A stretch of DNA of 64,000 nt from Postechiella marina (GTDB lineage: Bacteria; Bacteroidota; Bacteroidia; Flavobacteriales; Flavobacteriaceae). How positions within the stretch are numbered: position 1 is the first letter of the stretch; each line of letters begins with the position of its first letter. The position numbers and the translations under genes were made by a program. The notes beneath the pieces were generated by a model that saw nothing but the letters and a program-made list of their open reading frames with translations, was not told where the DNA came from and did no database searches. The stretch spans positions 620,001 to 684,000 of the forward strand of contig NZ_BAABCA010000001.1 in the NCBI RefSeq assembly GCF_039538365.1, in the 5' to 3' direction. Of this stretch, positions 35,492-44,363 are shown in pieces.

Positions 35492-36655
35492 TTAAATCCT
35501 TCTAGTTCTAGATGATGTAGATGATTGTTTTCTGCTTTTAGAAGCGCTGCTTCTGTTGGTAGTAGAGCTTCTTTGTGGCGATTTTCTAATCGTAGATGTT
35601 GTTCTTTGTTGTGTTCTGGTTGCTACTTGAGGCGACTTTCTAGTTGTTGTTTTGCTTTTGTAGTTACGAGTATTGTTTGTTGCGCTTGGTTTTCTTGAAA
35701 CTATATTTCTGTTGTTTTTATTTACACTTCTTGAGTTGTTAGAAGAAGTTGTGGGTCTTTTAGTAATATCTCTAGAAATGTTACTATTGTTCCTAGTTGT
35801 ATTTATTCTAGAAGTTGTGGCGTTTCTATTGTAAACGCTTCTATTTTTAGAGCTGCTAGATACCATTCTATTAGTGTTCTTAATGCTATTTTTTCTAGAA
35901 ATATGTGTATTACCTTTATTGCTTCTTGAGGCGTTATTATTTATTCTTGTAACGTTTCTTTTGTTTCTATATGCTGTGGCGTAGCTTTTATTTCTCGAAA
36001 CAGAATATCCTCTTCTACTAGCTACAGCTGTTTTTGGTCTATAATTGTTATAAAACGGTCTGTTGTATATATATCGAATAGGTTTGTAATATTGTCTATA
36101 AGGTCTGTTGTATACCACGCAATGGTTAAGAGTAGGTACGCTATAGTATCTGTGCCATGGTCTAGCTATATAGCGTCTATTATGTATGTTTATATAGCCA
36201 GAATGGTGAGAAAATCTATTGTATCTGTCGTAATACACATATAAACCGCCAACTCTAGCAATGCGTCCGTAATTATTATAATTAATGTTTATGTTGCCTA
36301 CTTGGCTAATTCGTCCGTAGTAATCGTAGTAAATTGGAGTGTTTTCAATTTGAATAATAGCACCAAATTCATCATATTGTACATATGCATTATAGTTGTA
36401 TCCAGAGTTAAAACTGATGTTTAAGTTTGGAGATCCAATAGATACGTTAACATTGGATGCGTAGCGGGGTATGTTAAAATCGAATTGACCATCTGGAAAA
36501 ACAGAAAATTCAATACCGTTTTCTACAAAAATATATCTATCGCCATAACCATTATAATATGTTGAAGTTAAATTTTTGTTGGTTTCTATGTTGCTGGCTG
36601 TAGCAGGAAGTCCGATAAGAACTAAAGCTGCTAATAAAAATAGAGTCTTTTTCAT
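35492..36655 (-). CDS. Exported, extremely basic Arg/Asn/Ser/Tyr-rich protein
   Basis: The 387-residue protein has a signal peptide (about 1-20, ending ATA). Residues 50-150 form repeated short beta-type units rich in Tyr, Asn and Gly (YDYYGRISQVGNI, YNNYGRIARVGGL, YYDRYNRFSHHSG). A Tyr/Arg/Pro-rich link follows. The last 180 residues are a low-complexity Arg/Asn/Ser/Thr/Lys tail with almost no acidic residues. Related flavobacterial proteins are, as I recall, sometimes labelled sperm nuclear basic protein by composition alone. Exported location is likely; a role in binding polyanions at the surface is only a guess. Confidence 0.75.
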   Translation of the reverse strand: MKKTLFLLAALVLIGLPATASNIETNKNLTSTYYNGYGDRYIFVENGIEFSVFPDGQFDFNIPRYASNVNVSIGSPNLNISFNSGYNYNAYVQYDEFGAIIQIENTPIYYDYYGRISQVGNININYNNYGRIARVGGLYVYYDRYNRFSHHSGYINIHNRRYIARPWHRYYSVPTLNHCVVYNRPYRQYYKPIRYIYNRPFYNNYRPKTAVASRRGYSVSRNKSYATAYRNKRNVTRINNNASRSNKGNTHISRKNSIKNTNRMVSSSSKNRSVYNRNATTSRINTTRNNSNISRDITKRPTTSSNNSRSVNKNNRNIVSRKPSATNNTRNYKSKTTTRKSPQVATRTQQRTTSTIRKSPQRSSTTNRSSASKSRKQSSTSSRTRRI

Positions 36656-37009
36656 AATTCATGATTTAAATGCTTAAAATAAATTCTCGGCATATGTTAT
36701 ACGTTTAGATAATTACAAACAGCGTGCCAAAAAAATAAATGAGATTTATTGGTTTTTCTTTTGATTGATTAATAAATAGGAATAGCTATGCTTTGTAGTT
36801 TAGTTAAAAAGCAGGATGAGAAAGAATAGGTAGGTAATGCTTTGGTTTCTGTTTTTATTTGAGTTTTTTAATAGCTTATGGATCAGTTAAATGATTTGGC
36901 TTTTGTTTTGAAGTTATGTTGATTTTAATTTTAAATTTATTTTATTTTTTTTTATATTCGAAACAAGTTTCAATAATGAAACTAACTAATCTAAAAACTA
37001 ATTACTATT
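36656..37009. other. 354-base gene-free region between divergent genes
   Basis: AT-rich sequence without a coding frame. Near its right end are TATATTCG (36953-36960, one mismatch to the -7 consensus) and a small palindrome GAAAC-AA-GTTTC (36960-36971), followed by a third GAAAC copy. These may form the promoter of the T9SS cargo gene. Nothing else was recognised. Confidence 0.4.
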
Positions 37010-37684
37010 ATGAAAAAAATTACTTTATTATTGTTATTATGTATAGCTAGTTTTGGCTATGCTCAAACAACTATGCTTAGTATAACCCATATAAATGGGG
37101 AAACTCCTGCAGATTTTAAGGCAACCTTAGATGGTGGTAACCTTGTAGAAGGATCTACTCTAGCTATAACAGTAAATTATACCAATGTTCAGCCTCATCC
37201 TAATTGGGGATGTACTTGTATTCGTGTTAGACTGTTAAATAATTATGGTTTAATACCTGAGTTTGTTAATGTTGATGAAACTGTTACAACAAGTACAAGT
37301 GAGCAAACAGTAGTTGTAAATATTGTGGTTCCAGACGTTTCTGATGATGTTAGTCCTGGGCCAATTAGAATACAAGCTATAGCTAGAGATGAAACTGGAG
37401 GAGCAAATGAGTTTGCTTATGCTTCAGAGACATTTTCTTTAAAAGACTTAACAACGTTGTCATCAGGAAGCCTTGAGAAAAATAAATTATCAGCATTTTA
37501 CAATGCGTCAAAAGATGTTATTTCTATTGGAGATACTACAGTTACTGGAGATTATAATATATTTGACTTAGCAGGGAAATCAATTTTAAAAGGTGAAGTG
37601 TCTAAAGAGATTAATGTTGAGACTTTAAAATCTGGTATGTACATTTTAGCAACAGATAAGGGGAGCTTAAAATTTGTAAAATAA
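37010..37684 (+). CDS. Secreted protein with T9SS type A sorting domain
   Basis: The 224-residue protein has a signal peptide ending YAQ (residue 19), an Ig-like beta domain (about 20-150) with a CTC pair in NWGCTCIRVR, and a C-terminal sorting domain. The tail (about 155-224: YNIFDLAGKSILKGEV, INVETLKSGMYILATDKGSLKFVK in part) is the type IX secretion type A signal. The protein should pass the outer membrane by the type IX system and lose its tail there. No enzymatic motif was seen. Confidence 0.87.
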   Translation: MKKITLLLLLCIASFGYAQTTMLSITHINGETPADFKATLDGGNLVEGSTLAITVNYTNVQPHPNWGCTCIRVRLLNNYGLIPEFVNVDETVTTSTSEQTVVVNIVVPDVSDDVSPGPIRIQAIARDETGGANEFAYASETFSLKDLTTLSSGSLEKNKLSAFYNASKDVISIGDTTVTGDYNIFDLAGKSILKGEVSKEINVETLKSGMYILATDKGSLKFVK

Positions 37685-37709
37685 AAATTTTAAACTTCAA
37701 TAATTAATA

Positions 37710-37738
37710 AAAGACATCCTGTAAAGGGTGTCTTTTTT
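37710..37738 (+). terminator. Rho-independent terminator after T9SS cargo gene
   Basis: AAAGACATCCT (37710-37720) pairs with AGGGTGTCTTT (37725-37735) with one G-U pair, followed by T residues. Confidence 0.8.
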
Positions 37739-37779
37739 GTTTACATTTACTTCAATATATAACTTACATTTAATTTATT

Positions 37780-39258
37780 GTGATTAATAAAAAAGTAGGA
37801 TTGTTTTATAAGTACATGTTGTGGGCGGGACTATATATGTTATTTTATGGTTGTAAAAAAGGAGAGGAGCCTTCTAAAGGAGAGCTATTGGCTAGAAATT
37901 ATTGTGCTTCTTGTCACTTGTTTCCAGGTCCTGATTTGTTGTCTAAAGATGTTTGGATGACTGAAACAATTCCTGAAATGGGGTTAAGGTTGGGGATGTC
38001 TCATCATGGTCCTGAATATTATGATAACGGATTTAATAAAGCAATTTATCCAGAAAACATGATGCTGTCTCAAGAAGATTGGGAACGTTTGGTTATGTAT
38101 TATAAAATTATGGCACCTCAAGAAATTACGCTTTATAAACAAGAAAAATTGAAGGAGAGTAATGTTTTTGAGGCTAAGGCATATGCTTACAATGGTAAAA
38201 ACTCGTCTATAGTAACAATGATAGAGTATAACGTAAAAGATGAAAAATTGTATTTGGGAGATGGTGAGAAAGCTTCATTAATAACGTTAAATACAGATGG
38301 CGATGTTTTAGCTGTTAAAAAGCTTAAAAGTCCGCCAGTTAAAATTCAGTTTAAAGACACTTCTAGCGTTATGCTTTCAATAGGGTCTTTATATCCTTCA
38401 GATGTGAAAAAAGGTGTTTTAAATATAGGTGTTCATAGAATAGATAGCTTAATAAGGCCGGTTGATTTTATTATTAAAGATGTAGATAAGGATGGCTTTG
38501 AAGATGTTTTGATTTCAGAATTTGGTAATACCGTAGGGAATTTGGTGTGGTATAAAAATAATGCCAATAATAATTATAGCAGGCGTGTTATTTATCCTTT
38601 TTCTGGTAGTATTAAAATGGAGTATGGAGATCTTGATGGTGATGGTAACGAAGAGTTGGTAGCTATGTTAGCTCAAGAAAGTGAATCTATAATTGTATTT
38701 TCTTTTGAAGATGGCAAATTTTATTCAAGAAAAATAAAGCAATTTCACCCTGCTTTTGGTTTGAATGATTTTCAATTAGTTGATTTTAATAATGATGATT
38801 TACTAGATATTGTTTTTAGTAATGGAGACAATGCAGATTATTCATCTGTTTTGAAAAACTATCATGGTGTTCGAGTTTATTTAAATAATGGGGATTTTGA
38901 GTTTACAGAATCTTATTTTTATCCATATCACGGAGCGAGCAAAGTAGAGGTGGCAGATTTTAATTTAGATGGAAAACTAGATATTTTAACAATTTCTAAT
39001 TTTGGAGATTTAACCGATAGTAATTTCGAAAGCCTTGTTTTGTTAACTAATATTGGAGATTTAAATTTTAATGCTAATAAAATTAAAAACATACCAAGAA
39101 CAGGTTGGCAGACAATAGATGTAAAAGACTTTGATAACGATGGCGATAAAGATGTGTTTATTGGTGCTTTTGGTATAAAGTTAGGGCCTAAAGAATCTAT
39201 TAAAGATAACGAAGCTAAGATGTCATGGATCAAGCTAATAAATAATACATTGTATTAA
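37780..39258 (+). CDS. FG-GAP/VCBS repeat lipoprotein with c-type haem motif
   Basis: The 492-residue protein starts at GTG 37780: an in-frame stop lies nine bases upstream, and only this start gives a charged n-region before the lipoprotein signal with lipobox FYGC (C25). A single CxxCH haem motif follows at NYCASCH, with further His and Met nearby. From about residue 205 there are five Asp-rich calcium-type repeats: DVDKDGFED, DLDGDGNEE, DFNNDDLLD, DFNLDGKLD, DFDNDGDKD. These suggest a beta-propeller of FG-GAP type. It is likely a surface or periplasmic electron-carrier or binding protein; partner unknown. Confidence 0.82.
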   Translation: MINKKVGLFYKYMLWAGLYMLFYGCKKGEEPSKGELLARNYCASCHLFPGPDLLSKDVWMTETIPEMGLRLGMSHHGPEYYDNGFNKAIYPENMMLSQEDWERLVMYYKIMAPQEITLYKQEKLKESNVFEAKAYAYNGKNSSIVTMIEYNVKDEKLYLGDGEKASLITLNTDGDVLAVKKLKSPPVKIQFKDTSSVMLSIGSLYPSDVKKGVLNIGVHRIDSLIRPVDFIIKDVDKDGFEDVLISEFGNTVGNLVWYKNNANNNYSRRVIYPFSGSIKMEYGDLDGDGNEELVAMLAQESESIIVFSFEDGKFYSRKIKQFHPAFGLNDFQLVDFNNDDLLDIVFSNGDNADYSSVLKNYHGVRVYLNNGDFEFTESYFYPYHGASKVEVADFNLDGKLDILTISNFGDLTDSNFESLVLLTNIGDLNFNANKIKNIPRTGWQTIDVKDFDNDGDKDVFIGAFGIKLGPKESIKDNEAKMSWIKLINNTLY

Positions 39259-39259
39259 A

Positions 39260-42043
39260 TTATACTTTGTCTTTAAGGAATTTGCCAATCTCAGATTTTT
39301 TATTTTTTACAATATCTTCAGGTGTTCCAGATGCTACTAAATAGCCTCCGGTTTCTCCTCCTTTAGGACCTAGATCTATAATGTAATCGGCACATTTAAT
39401 AAGTTCCAAATTGTGCTCTACAACAATAATAGAGTGTCCTTTTTCAATTAAAGCATTAAAAGATTTTAGAAGTTTTTGTATATCATGAAAATGTAGGCCA
39501 GTAGTAGGTTCGTCAAATATAAAAAGTGCCTTGTCTTTATTATTGCCTTTGCCTAAAAAGGTGGCAAGTTTAATACGTTGTGCTTCTCCGCCAGATAAGG
39601 TTGACGAGCTTTGTCCTAAAGTAACATAGCCTAAACCAACATCTTGCAAAGGTTGTAGTTTGTTCTTGATTTTTGTTTGTGCATGCGCCTCAAAAAAAGT
39701 AATGGCATCATCTATTGTTAGGTTTAAAACATCGTCTATGCTTTTGTTTCCAAAGGTAACTTCTAGTACTTCTTTTTTAAAGCGTTTACCTTTGCAGGTT
39801 TCGCATTCTAAATGTACATCAGCCATAAATTGCATTTCAATAGTTACTTCACCTTCTCCTTTGCAAGTCTCACAGCGACCGCCATCTACGTTAAAAGAAA
39901 AATGCTTTGCTTGGTAGTTTCTTATGGTGCTTAATTTTTGCTTAGAAAACAAAGACCTAATATCGTCATAGGCTTTTATGTAAGTAACAGGGTTGGATCT
40001 AGACGAGCGTCCAATTGGGTTTTGATCTACAAATTCTATGGTCTTTATATTGCTGTAATTACCATCTAATTTGGTGAACTGTCCGGGTTTGTTTCCAAAA
40101 TCGGTTAATTTTTTCTGTAATGCAGGGTGTAGTATTTTCTTTACTAGGGTGCTTTTTCCACTTCCAGAAACTCCGGTTATAACGGTTAGCATGCCTAACG
40201 GAAATGTAACATCTATATTTTTTAGATTATTTTCTCTAGCTCCAATTATGTCTACGTGGTATTTAGAAGTGCGTCTTTTTGTAGGGACTTCTATTTTTAG
40301 AGTTTCGTTTAAGTATTGTGCTGTTAACGAGTTTGATGCTAAAATAGATTTATAGTCTCCATTAGCAACTACATTGCCACCGTAAGTACCTGCTTCTGGA
40401 CCTATATCTATAATACCGTCTGCAGCTTTCATAATATCTTCGTCGTGCTCTACAACAATAACTGTATTGCCTAGATCTCTTAGAGATTTTAAAACTAAAA
40501 TTAAACGCTCTGTATCTTTTGGGTGTAAGCCAATACTTGGCTCGTCAAGTATATACATAGAGCCAACTAAACTACTACCTAAAGATGTTGCAAGGTTTAT
40601 ACGTTGGCTTTCGCCTCCAGAAAGTGTGTTCGATTTTCTGTTTAATGTAAGATAATCTAAGCCAACATTGGCTAAGAACTCTAGGCGATTGTTTATTTCC
40701 TTTAACAGGCGGTTTGCAATAGTGGTATCGTGGTCGTTAAGCTCAAGTTGTTTAAAGAAATTAGTAAGTTTGTCTAATGGCATTTCTACCAGATCTGTAA
40801 TAGTCGACCCGTTAATTTTCACATAGTTTGCTTCTTTTCTTAATCGTTTACCGTTACAGGTTTTGCATTTTGTTTTTCCGCGGTAACGCGACAGCATAAC
40901 TCTGTTTTGTATTTTGTATGCTTTAGCTTCAAGTTCTGCAAAAAATGAGGTTAAGCCTTCAAAATATTGATTACCATCCCATATTAGTTGTTTTTGCTCA
41001 GCACTTAGTTCAAAATAAGGCTTGTGAATAGGGAAATCAAATTTATGTGAATTATTTACCAATTGGTCTTTATACCAGCTCATGCTTTCTCCTTTCCAGG
41101 GAAAAATAGCATTTTCGTATATAGATAAGCCAGAGTTAGGGATAACTAAATCTTCATCAATACCTATAATATCTCCGTAGCCTTCGCATTTTGGGCAAGC
41201 ACCATAAGGATTGTTAAAGCTAAAAAGATGAACATTAGGCTCTAAGAAGTTAATATTGTCTAATTCAAATTTATTACTAAAAGGTCTTTGTTTGTTGTTG
41301 CTTAAAGTTTCTATTAAGCATTTTCCTTTGCCTTCAAAAAAAGCAGTTTGTACAGCGTCAGCGAGTCTATTAAAAAAATCTTCTTCTTTTTTTATAATAA
41401 TTCGATCTACCACCAATAAAATGCTGTCTTTGGCTTTAATGTTAGTGGCTTCGTCAATTCTAACAACATCATTATTTATTTTAATTCTAGCGTAACCTTG
41501 TTGTTGTAAAGCGCTTAGTTTGTCTTTAATAGAGCGTCCTTCTTCAAGTAGAATAGGAGCTAGAAGTAGTAGTTTTTCTCTTTCGTCAAATGTTTTTAAG
41601 TAATTTAAAACATCTGTAACCGTATCTTTTTTTACTTCTAAATTAGAAACAGGTGAGTAGGTGCGTCCAATTCTAGCAAATAAAAGCTTTAGGTAGTCGT
41701 AAATCTCTGTTGTTGTTCCAACAGTAGATCTTGGGTTTGTAGAGTTTACCTTTTGCTCTATAGCAATAGCAGGAGCAATACCTTTTATGTAATCTACTTT
41801 TGGTTTATTAAGTCTGCCTAAGAATTGTCGTGCATAACTAGATAGGCTTTCTACATAGCGTCTTTGTCCTTCTGCATAAAGCGTGTCAAAAGCTAAGCTA
41901 GATTTTCCAGAGCCAGACAAGCCAGTTATAACAACAAGTTTATTTCTTGGTATTACTACGTCAATATTTTTTAAATTATGAAGTTTAGCACCTTTTATAA
42001 TGATGTTTTTTTTCGGGTTAACGTTGACAATGTTACTAATCAT
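39260..42043 (-). CDS. uvrA: UvrABC system protein A
   Basis: The product from ATG 42043 has 927 residues and two ABC ATPase halves. Walker A motifs are GLSGSGKSSLAFDT and GVSGSGKSTLVKK; signature motifs are LSGGESQRINLATSLG and LSGGEAQRIKLATFLG. Zinc-binding CxxC pairs occur in CPKCEGYG, CKTCNGKR, CETCKGEG and CETCKGKR. It finds bulky DNA damage with UvrB in nucleotide excision repair. A TTG 48 bases upstream would add 16 residues, but a -7 element between the two favours the ATG. The gene is divergent from an ECF sigma gene. Confidence 0.95.
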   Translation of the reverse strand: MISNIVNVNPKKNIIIKGAKLHNLKNIDVVIPRNKLVVITGLSGSGKSSLAFDTLYAEGQRRYVESLSSYARQFLGRLNKPKVDYIKGIAPAIAIEQKVNSTNPRSTVGTTTEIYDYLKLLFARIGRTYSPVSNLEVKKDTVTDVLNYLKTFDEREKLLLLAPILLEEGRSIKDKLSALQQQGYARIKINNDVVRIDEATNIKAKDSILLVVDRIIIKKEEDFFNRLADAVQTAFFEGKGKCLIETLSNNKQRPFSNKFELDNINFLEPNVHLFSFNNPYGACPKCEGYGDIIGIDEDLVIPNSGLSIYENAIFPWKGESMSWYKDQLVNNSHKFDFPIHKPYFELSAEQKQLIWDGNQYFEGLTSFFAELEAKAYKIQNRVMLSRYRGKTKCKTCNGKRLRKEANYVKINGSTITDLVEMPLDKLTNFFKQLELNDHDTTIANRLLKEINNRLEFLANVGLDYLTLNRKSNTLSGGESQRINLATSLGSSLVGSMYILDEPSIGLHPKDTERLILVLKSLRDLGNTVIVVEHDEDIMKAADGIIDIGPEAGTYGGNVVANGDYKSILASNSLTAQYLNETLKIEVPTKRRTSKYHVDIIGARENNLKNIDVTFPLGMLTVITGVSGSGKSTLVKKILHPALQKKLTDFGNKPGQFTKLDGNYSNIKTIEFVDQNPIGRSSRSNPVTYIKAYDDIRSLFSKQKLSTIRNYQAKHFSFNVDGGRCETCKGEGEVTIEMQFMADVHLECETCKGKRFKKEVLEVTFGNKSIDDVLNLTIDDAITFFEAHAQTKIKNKLQPLQDVGLGYVTLGQSSSTLSGGEAQRIKLATFLGKGNNKDKALFIFDEPTTGLHFHDIQKLLKSFNALIEKGHSIIVVEHNLELIKCADYIIDLGPKGGETGGYLVASGTPEDIVKNKKSEIGKFLKDKV

Positions 42044-42067
42044 AAGCTTTGTAAGGAAATGAGTTTG

Positions 42068-42075
42068 CAAAGATA
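42068..42075 (-). promoter_or_regulatory. TAnnTTTG -7 element for uvrA
   Basis: Minus-strand TATCTTTG lies 24 bases upstream of the ATG at 42043 and supports that start over the upstream TTG. Confidence 0.55.
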
Positions 42076-42223
42076 CTATTTTGTTACTCAAAAATTAAAA
42101 CATATACTTTTATTGAGGGGTAAGCTTAGTTAAAAAAATATTTACTAGTGCTTTTTGTCTTAAATTATATGATTAATATTGAAAAAAAATATGTTTTTTT
42201 TGTTTTTTAGGAACGATTGTTGT

Positions 42224-42231
42224 TATATTTG
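42224..42231 (+). promoter_or_regulatory. Promoter of the ECF sigma factor gene
   Basis: TATATTTG matches the -7 consensus, with TTTG ending at 42202 about 21 bases upstream. The leader to the ATG at 42341 is roughly 100 bases. Confidence 0.6.
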
Positions 42232-42340
42232 AAACTCTTAACCTCTTAAAAATCAAATTGCCTATAGCATAATATTACTTTTAAACTATTAACAACCCCA
42301 AGACATTGAATCTCTATTCGGTGTTATAAAAGTAATTATT

Positions 42341-42925
42341 ATGAAACAGAACCTTACCTTAGACGCAACCTTGGTATCTAGTTATATTAAAGGAGACGAA
42401 AGTGCTTTAGAAGTTTTAATATCTAGGCATAAGCAAAAAATTTACAGTTTTATTTATTCTAAAGTTTATGACAAAGATGTTGCTGAAGATATTTTTCAAG
42501 ATACGTTTATTAAGGTGATTAAAACCTTAAAAAGAGGTAAGTATAATGAAGAAGGTAAGTTTTTACCTTGGGTTATGCGTATAGCACATAATTTGGTTAT
42601 TGACTTTTTTAGAAAAAACAGTAGAATGCCTAAATTTGATAATACTGGCGAGTTTAGTATATTTTCTGTTTTAAGTGATTCGAGTTTAAATGCAGAAAAG
42701 CAAATTATTAAAGAGCAAGTAGAGACTGATGTTAGACGCTTGGTTGATGAGTTGCCAGAAGACCAAAAAGAAGTATTGTTAATGCGTATTTATAATGATA
42801 TGAGTTTTAAAGAAATATCTGAAAGAACAGGGGTTAGTATAAATACAGCGTTAGGAAGGATGCGATACGCTTTAATTAATCTTAGAAAAATAATAGATAA
42901 GCATAATATTGTTTTAACCAATTAG
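42341..42925 (+). CDS. ECF-type RNA polymerase sigma factor
   Basis: The 194-residue protein has region 2 (about 25-95: DVAEDIFQDTFIKVI and PWVMRIAHNLVIDFFRK) and region 4 (about 130-185: LPEDQKEVLLMRIYNDMSFKEISERTGVSINTALGRMRYAL, in part). This is a sigma-70 family ECF protein. No recognisable anti-sigma gene with a membrane helix follows; instead a 51-residue soluble product is encoded 47 bases downstream. Regulated genes unknown. Confidence 0.92.
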   Translation: MKQNLTLDATLVSSYIKGDESALEVLISRHKQKIYSFIYSKVYDKDVAEDIFQDTFIKVIKTLKRGKYNEEGKFLPWVMRIAHNLVIDFFRKNSRMPKFDNTGEFSIFSVLSDSSLNAEKQIIKEQVETDVRRLVDELPEDQKEVLLMRIYNDMSFKEISERTGVSINTALGRMRYALINLRKIIDKHNIVLTN

Positions 42926-42972
42926 TACAATAAAGTAAATTTTGCTGCGTTAACATATAACCTTAACATAAA

Positions 42973-43128
42973 ATGCAAGACATGGCAAAACTTTACCCTA
43001 ACAAATTTATTAAAGAATCTAATGATCTAAAACCGAAAGAAGAAACGGTTCATTTTCTTTTAAATTACTCCAAAGCTTTAAGCGTTACAAAATATAAAAA
43101 TATGGAGTTTGAATCGCTTTTAAACTAG
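42973..43128 (+). CDS. 51-residue protein downstream of ECF sigma
   Basis: ATG at 42973 (a second ATG is three codons later) opens a frame ending TAG at 43126-43128. The product is MQDMAKLYPNKFIKESNDLK onward, mixed charged, with a helical centre (VHFLLNYSKALSVTK) and no membrane segment. It follows the sigma gene by 47 bases and is closed by a strong terminator, so the two probably share a transcript. An anti-sigma or accessory role is possible but unproven; I have seen similar short frames in this place in related genomes, from memory only. Confidence 0.65.
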   Translation: MQDMAKLYPNKFIKESNDLKPKEETVHFLLNYSKALSVTKYKNMEFESLLN

Positions 43129-43130
43129 TA

Positions 43131-43172
43131 TCAAAAAAAGCATGATTATTTAAATAATCATGCTTTTTTTGA
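43131..43172. terminator. Bidirectional terminator, 21-bp perfect arms
   Basis: The whole 42-base stretch is its own reverse complement, with AAAAAAA on the left and TTTTTTT on the right. It serves the sigma unit and the convergent nth gene, whose last codons lie inside it. Confidence 0.9.
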
Positions 43173-43817
43173 TTTATAATATTCATTTAAAACTGTTTTT
43201 CGTCCAATAGTTTTAGTAATAATATCTTTTTCAATATCCCAGCCTCTGGCAGGCGAGTATTCGCGACCATACCATATAATTTGTAAATGTAAATCGTTCC
43301 ATAATTCTTTAGGGAATAATCGTTTTGCGTCTTTTTCTGTTTGAATCACATTTTTGCCATTGGTTAAGTTCCATCTATACATCAAGCGGTGTATATGTGT
43401 ATCTACAGGAAAAGCAGGAATACCAAATGCTTGCGATAAAACAACAGCTGCAGTTTTGTGGCCAACAGCAGGAAGAGCCTCTAGGGCTTCGTACGTTTTT
43501 GGGACTTTTCCTTGGTGCTTGTCAATAAGAATTTGAGATAGCCCATGTATTCCTTTACTTTTCATTGGCGACAAACCTACAGGTTTTATAATTTCTCTTA
43601 TCTCTTCTACAGATAATTTAATCATGTCATATGGGTTATCGGCTCTTTCAAAAAGCAAAGGTGTAATTTTATTTACACGTACGTCTGTGCTTTGTGCAGA
43701 CATTAAAACAGCTATTAAAAGGGTGTAAGGGTCTTTATGGTCTAAAGGGATTGGAATTTCTGGATATAATTCGTTTAACTTATTTATAACAAAAGTTACA
43801 CTATCTTGTTTGTTCAT
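43158..43817 (-). CDS. nth: Endonuclease III-like DNA glycosylase without Fe-S cluster
   Basis: The 219-residue protein has the helix-hairpin-helix-GPD fold of endonuclease III. The hairpin is LPAVGHKTAAVV with catalytic lysine K121, and the catalytic aspartate is D139 in FPVDTHIHR. It would remove oxidised pyrimidines and nick the abasic site. The C-terminal C-x6-C-x2-C-x5-C that binds a [4Fe-4S] cluster in typical members is replaced (IIWYGREYSPARGWDIEKD); the entire protein has no cysteine. It overlaps nothing but the terminator stem and lies 34 bases from the divergent bcp start. Confidence 0.9.
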   Translation of the reverse strand: MNKQDSVTFVINKLNELYPEIPIPLDHKDPYTLLIAVLMSAQSTDVRVNKITPLLFERADNPYDMIKLSVEEIREIIKPVGLSPMKSKGIHGLSQILIDKHQGKVPKTYEALEALPAVGHKTAAVVLSQAFGIPAFPVDTHIHRLMYRWNLTNGKNVIQTEKDAKRLFPKELWNDLHLQIIWYGREYSPARGWDIEKDIITKTIGRKTVLNEYYKSKKA

Positions 43818-43851
43818 TAATTGTATTTTAGCAAAAACAAAGTTAATAAAT

Positions 43852-44304
43852 ATGAATACATTGCAAGTAGGAGATAAGGCTCCAAATTTTAAAGCTTTAG
43901 ATGAAGCAGGTAATACTGTTCAATTATCTGATTTTGCAGGAAAAAAACTAGTTGTTTTCTTTTATCCTAAGGCTAGCACGCCTGGTTGTACAAACGAAGC
44001 CTGTAATTTAAGAGATAATTACGAGGTTTTAAAAGAAAAAGGCTATGCGCTTATTGGTGTTAGTGCAGATTCTGCCAAAAGGCAATCTAACTTTAAAAAT
44101 AAATATGAATTCCCTTTTCCATTATTAGCAGACGAAGATAAGGCAGTAATTAACGCTTTTGGTGTTTGGGGAGAGAAGAAGTTTATGGGGCGCACTTACG
44201 ACGGTATCCATAGAAAAACATTTGTAGTAAATGAAGAAGGTGTTGTAGAGCGCGTTATAGATAAGGTAAAAACTAAAGATCATGCTGCGCAGATTTTAGA
44301 ATAA
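43852..44304 (+). CDS. bcp: Thioredoxin-dependent thiol peroxidase (Bcp/PrxQ)
   Basis: The 150-residue peroxiredoxin reduces hydrogen peroxide and organic peroxides. The motif STPGCTNEAC carries the peroxidatic cysteine C46 and the second cysteine C51, the spacing of PrxQ/Bcp proteins. The PxxxT/SxxC context and LLADEDKAVINAFGVWGEKKFMG are also typical. The ATG at 43852 starts at the family N terminus (MNTLQVGDKAPNF); an upstream in-frame TTG at 43810 overlaps nth and is rejected. TATTTTAG at 43824-43831 is one mismatch from the -7 consensus. Confidence 0.93.
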   Translation: MNTLQVGDKAPNFKALDEAGNTVQLSDFAGKKLVVFFYPKASTPGCTNEACNLRDNYEVLKEKGYALIGVSADSAKRQSNFKNKYEFPFPLLADEDKAVINAFGVWGEKKFMGRTYDGIHRKTFVVNEEGVVERVIDKVKTKDHAAQILE

Positions 44305-44347
44305 AAAAAGAAAGTCCATACTTTTTAAACAGTATGGACTTTTTTTT
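44303..44347. terminator. Bidirectional terminator after bcp
   Basis: AAAGTCCATACT (44311-44322) pairs with AGTATGGACTTT (44331-44342); A residues precede and T residues follow. Confidence 0.85.
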
Positions 44348-44363
44348 ATGTAAATAAAAGGGT

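Noticed and set aside
35492..36200. Repetitive Arg/Asn/Ser coding sequence as a possible CRISPR or tandem-repeat array
   Set aside because: There are no regularly spaced identical repeats; it is low-complexity coding sequence in one long frame.
42044..42091. Upstream TTG start for UvrA
   Set aside because: The extra 16 residues are not typical, and a -7 element on the minus strand lies between the two starts.
43325..43536. Two overlapping plus-strand frames of 60-67 codons
   Set aside because: They are antisense to the nth catalytic region and show no independent start or promoter.
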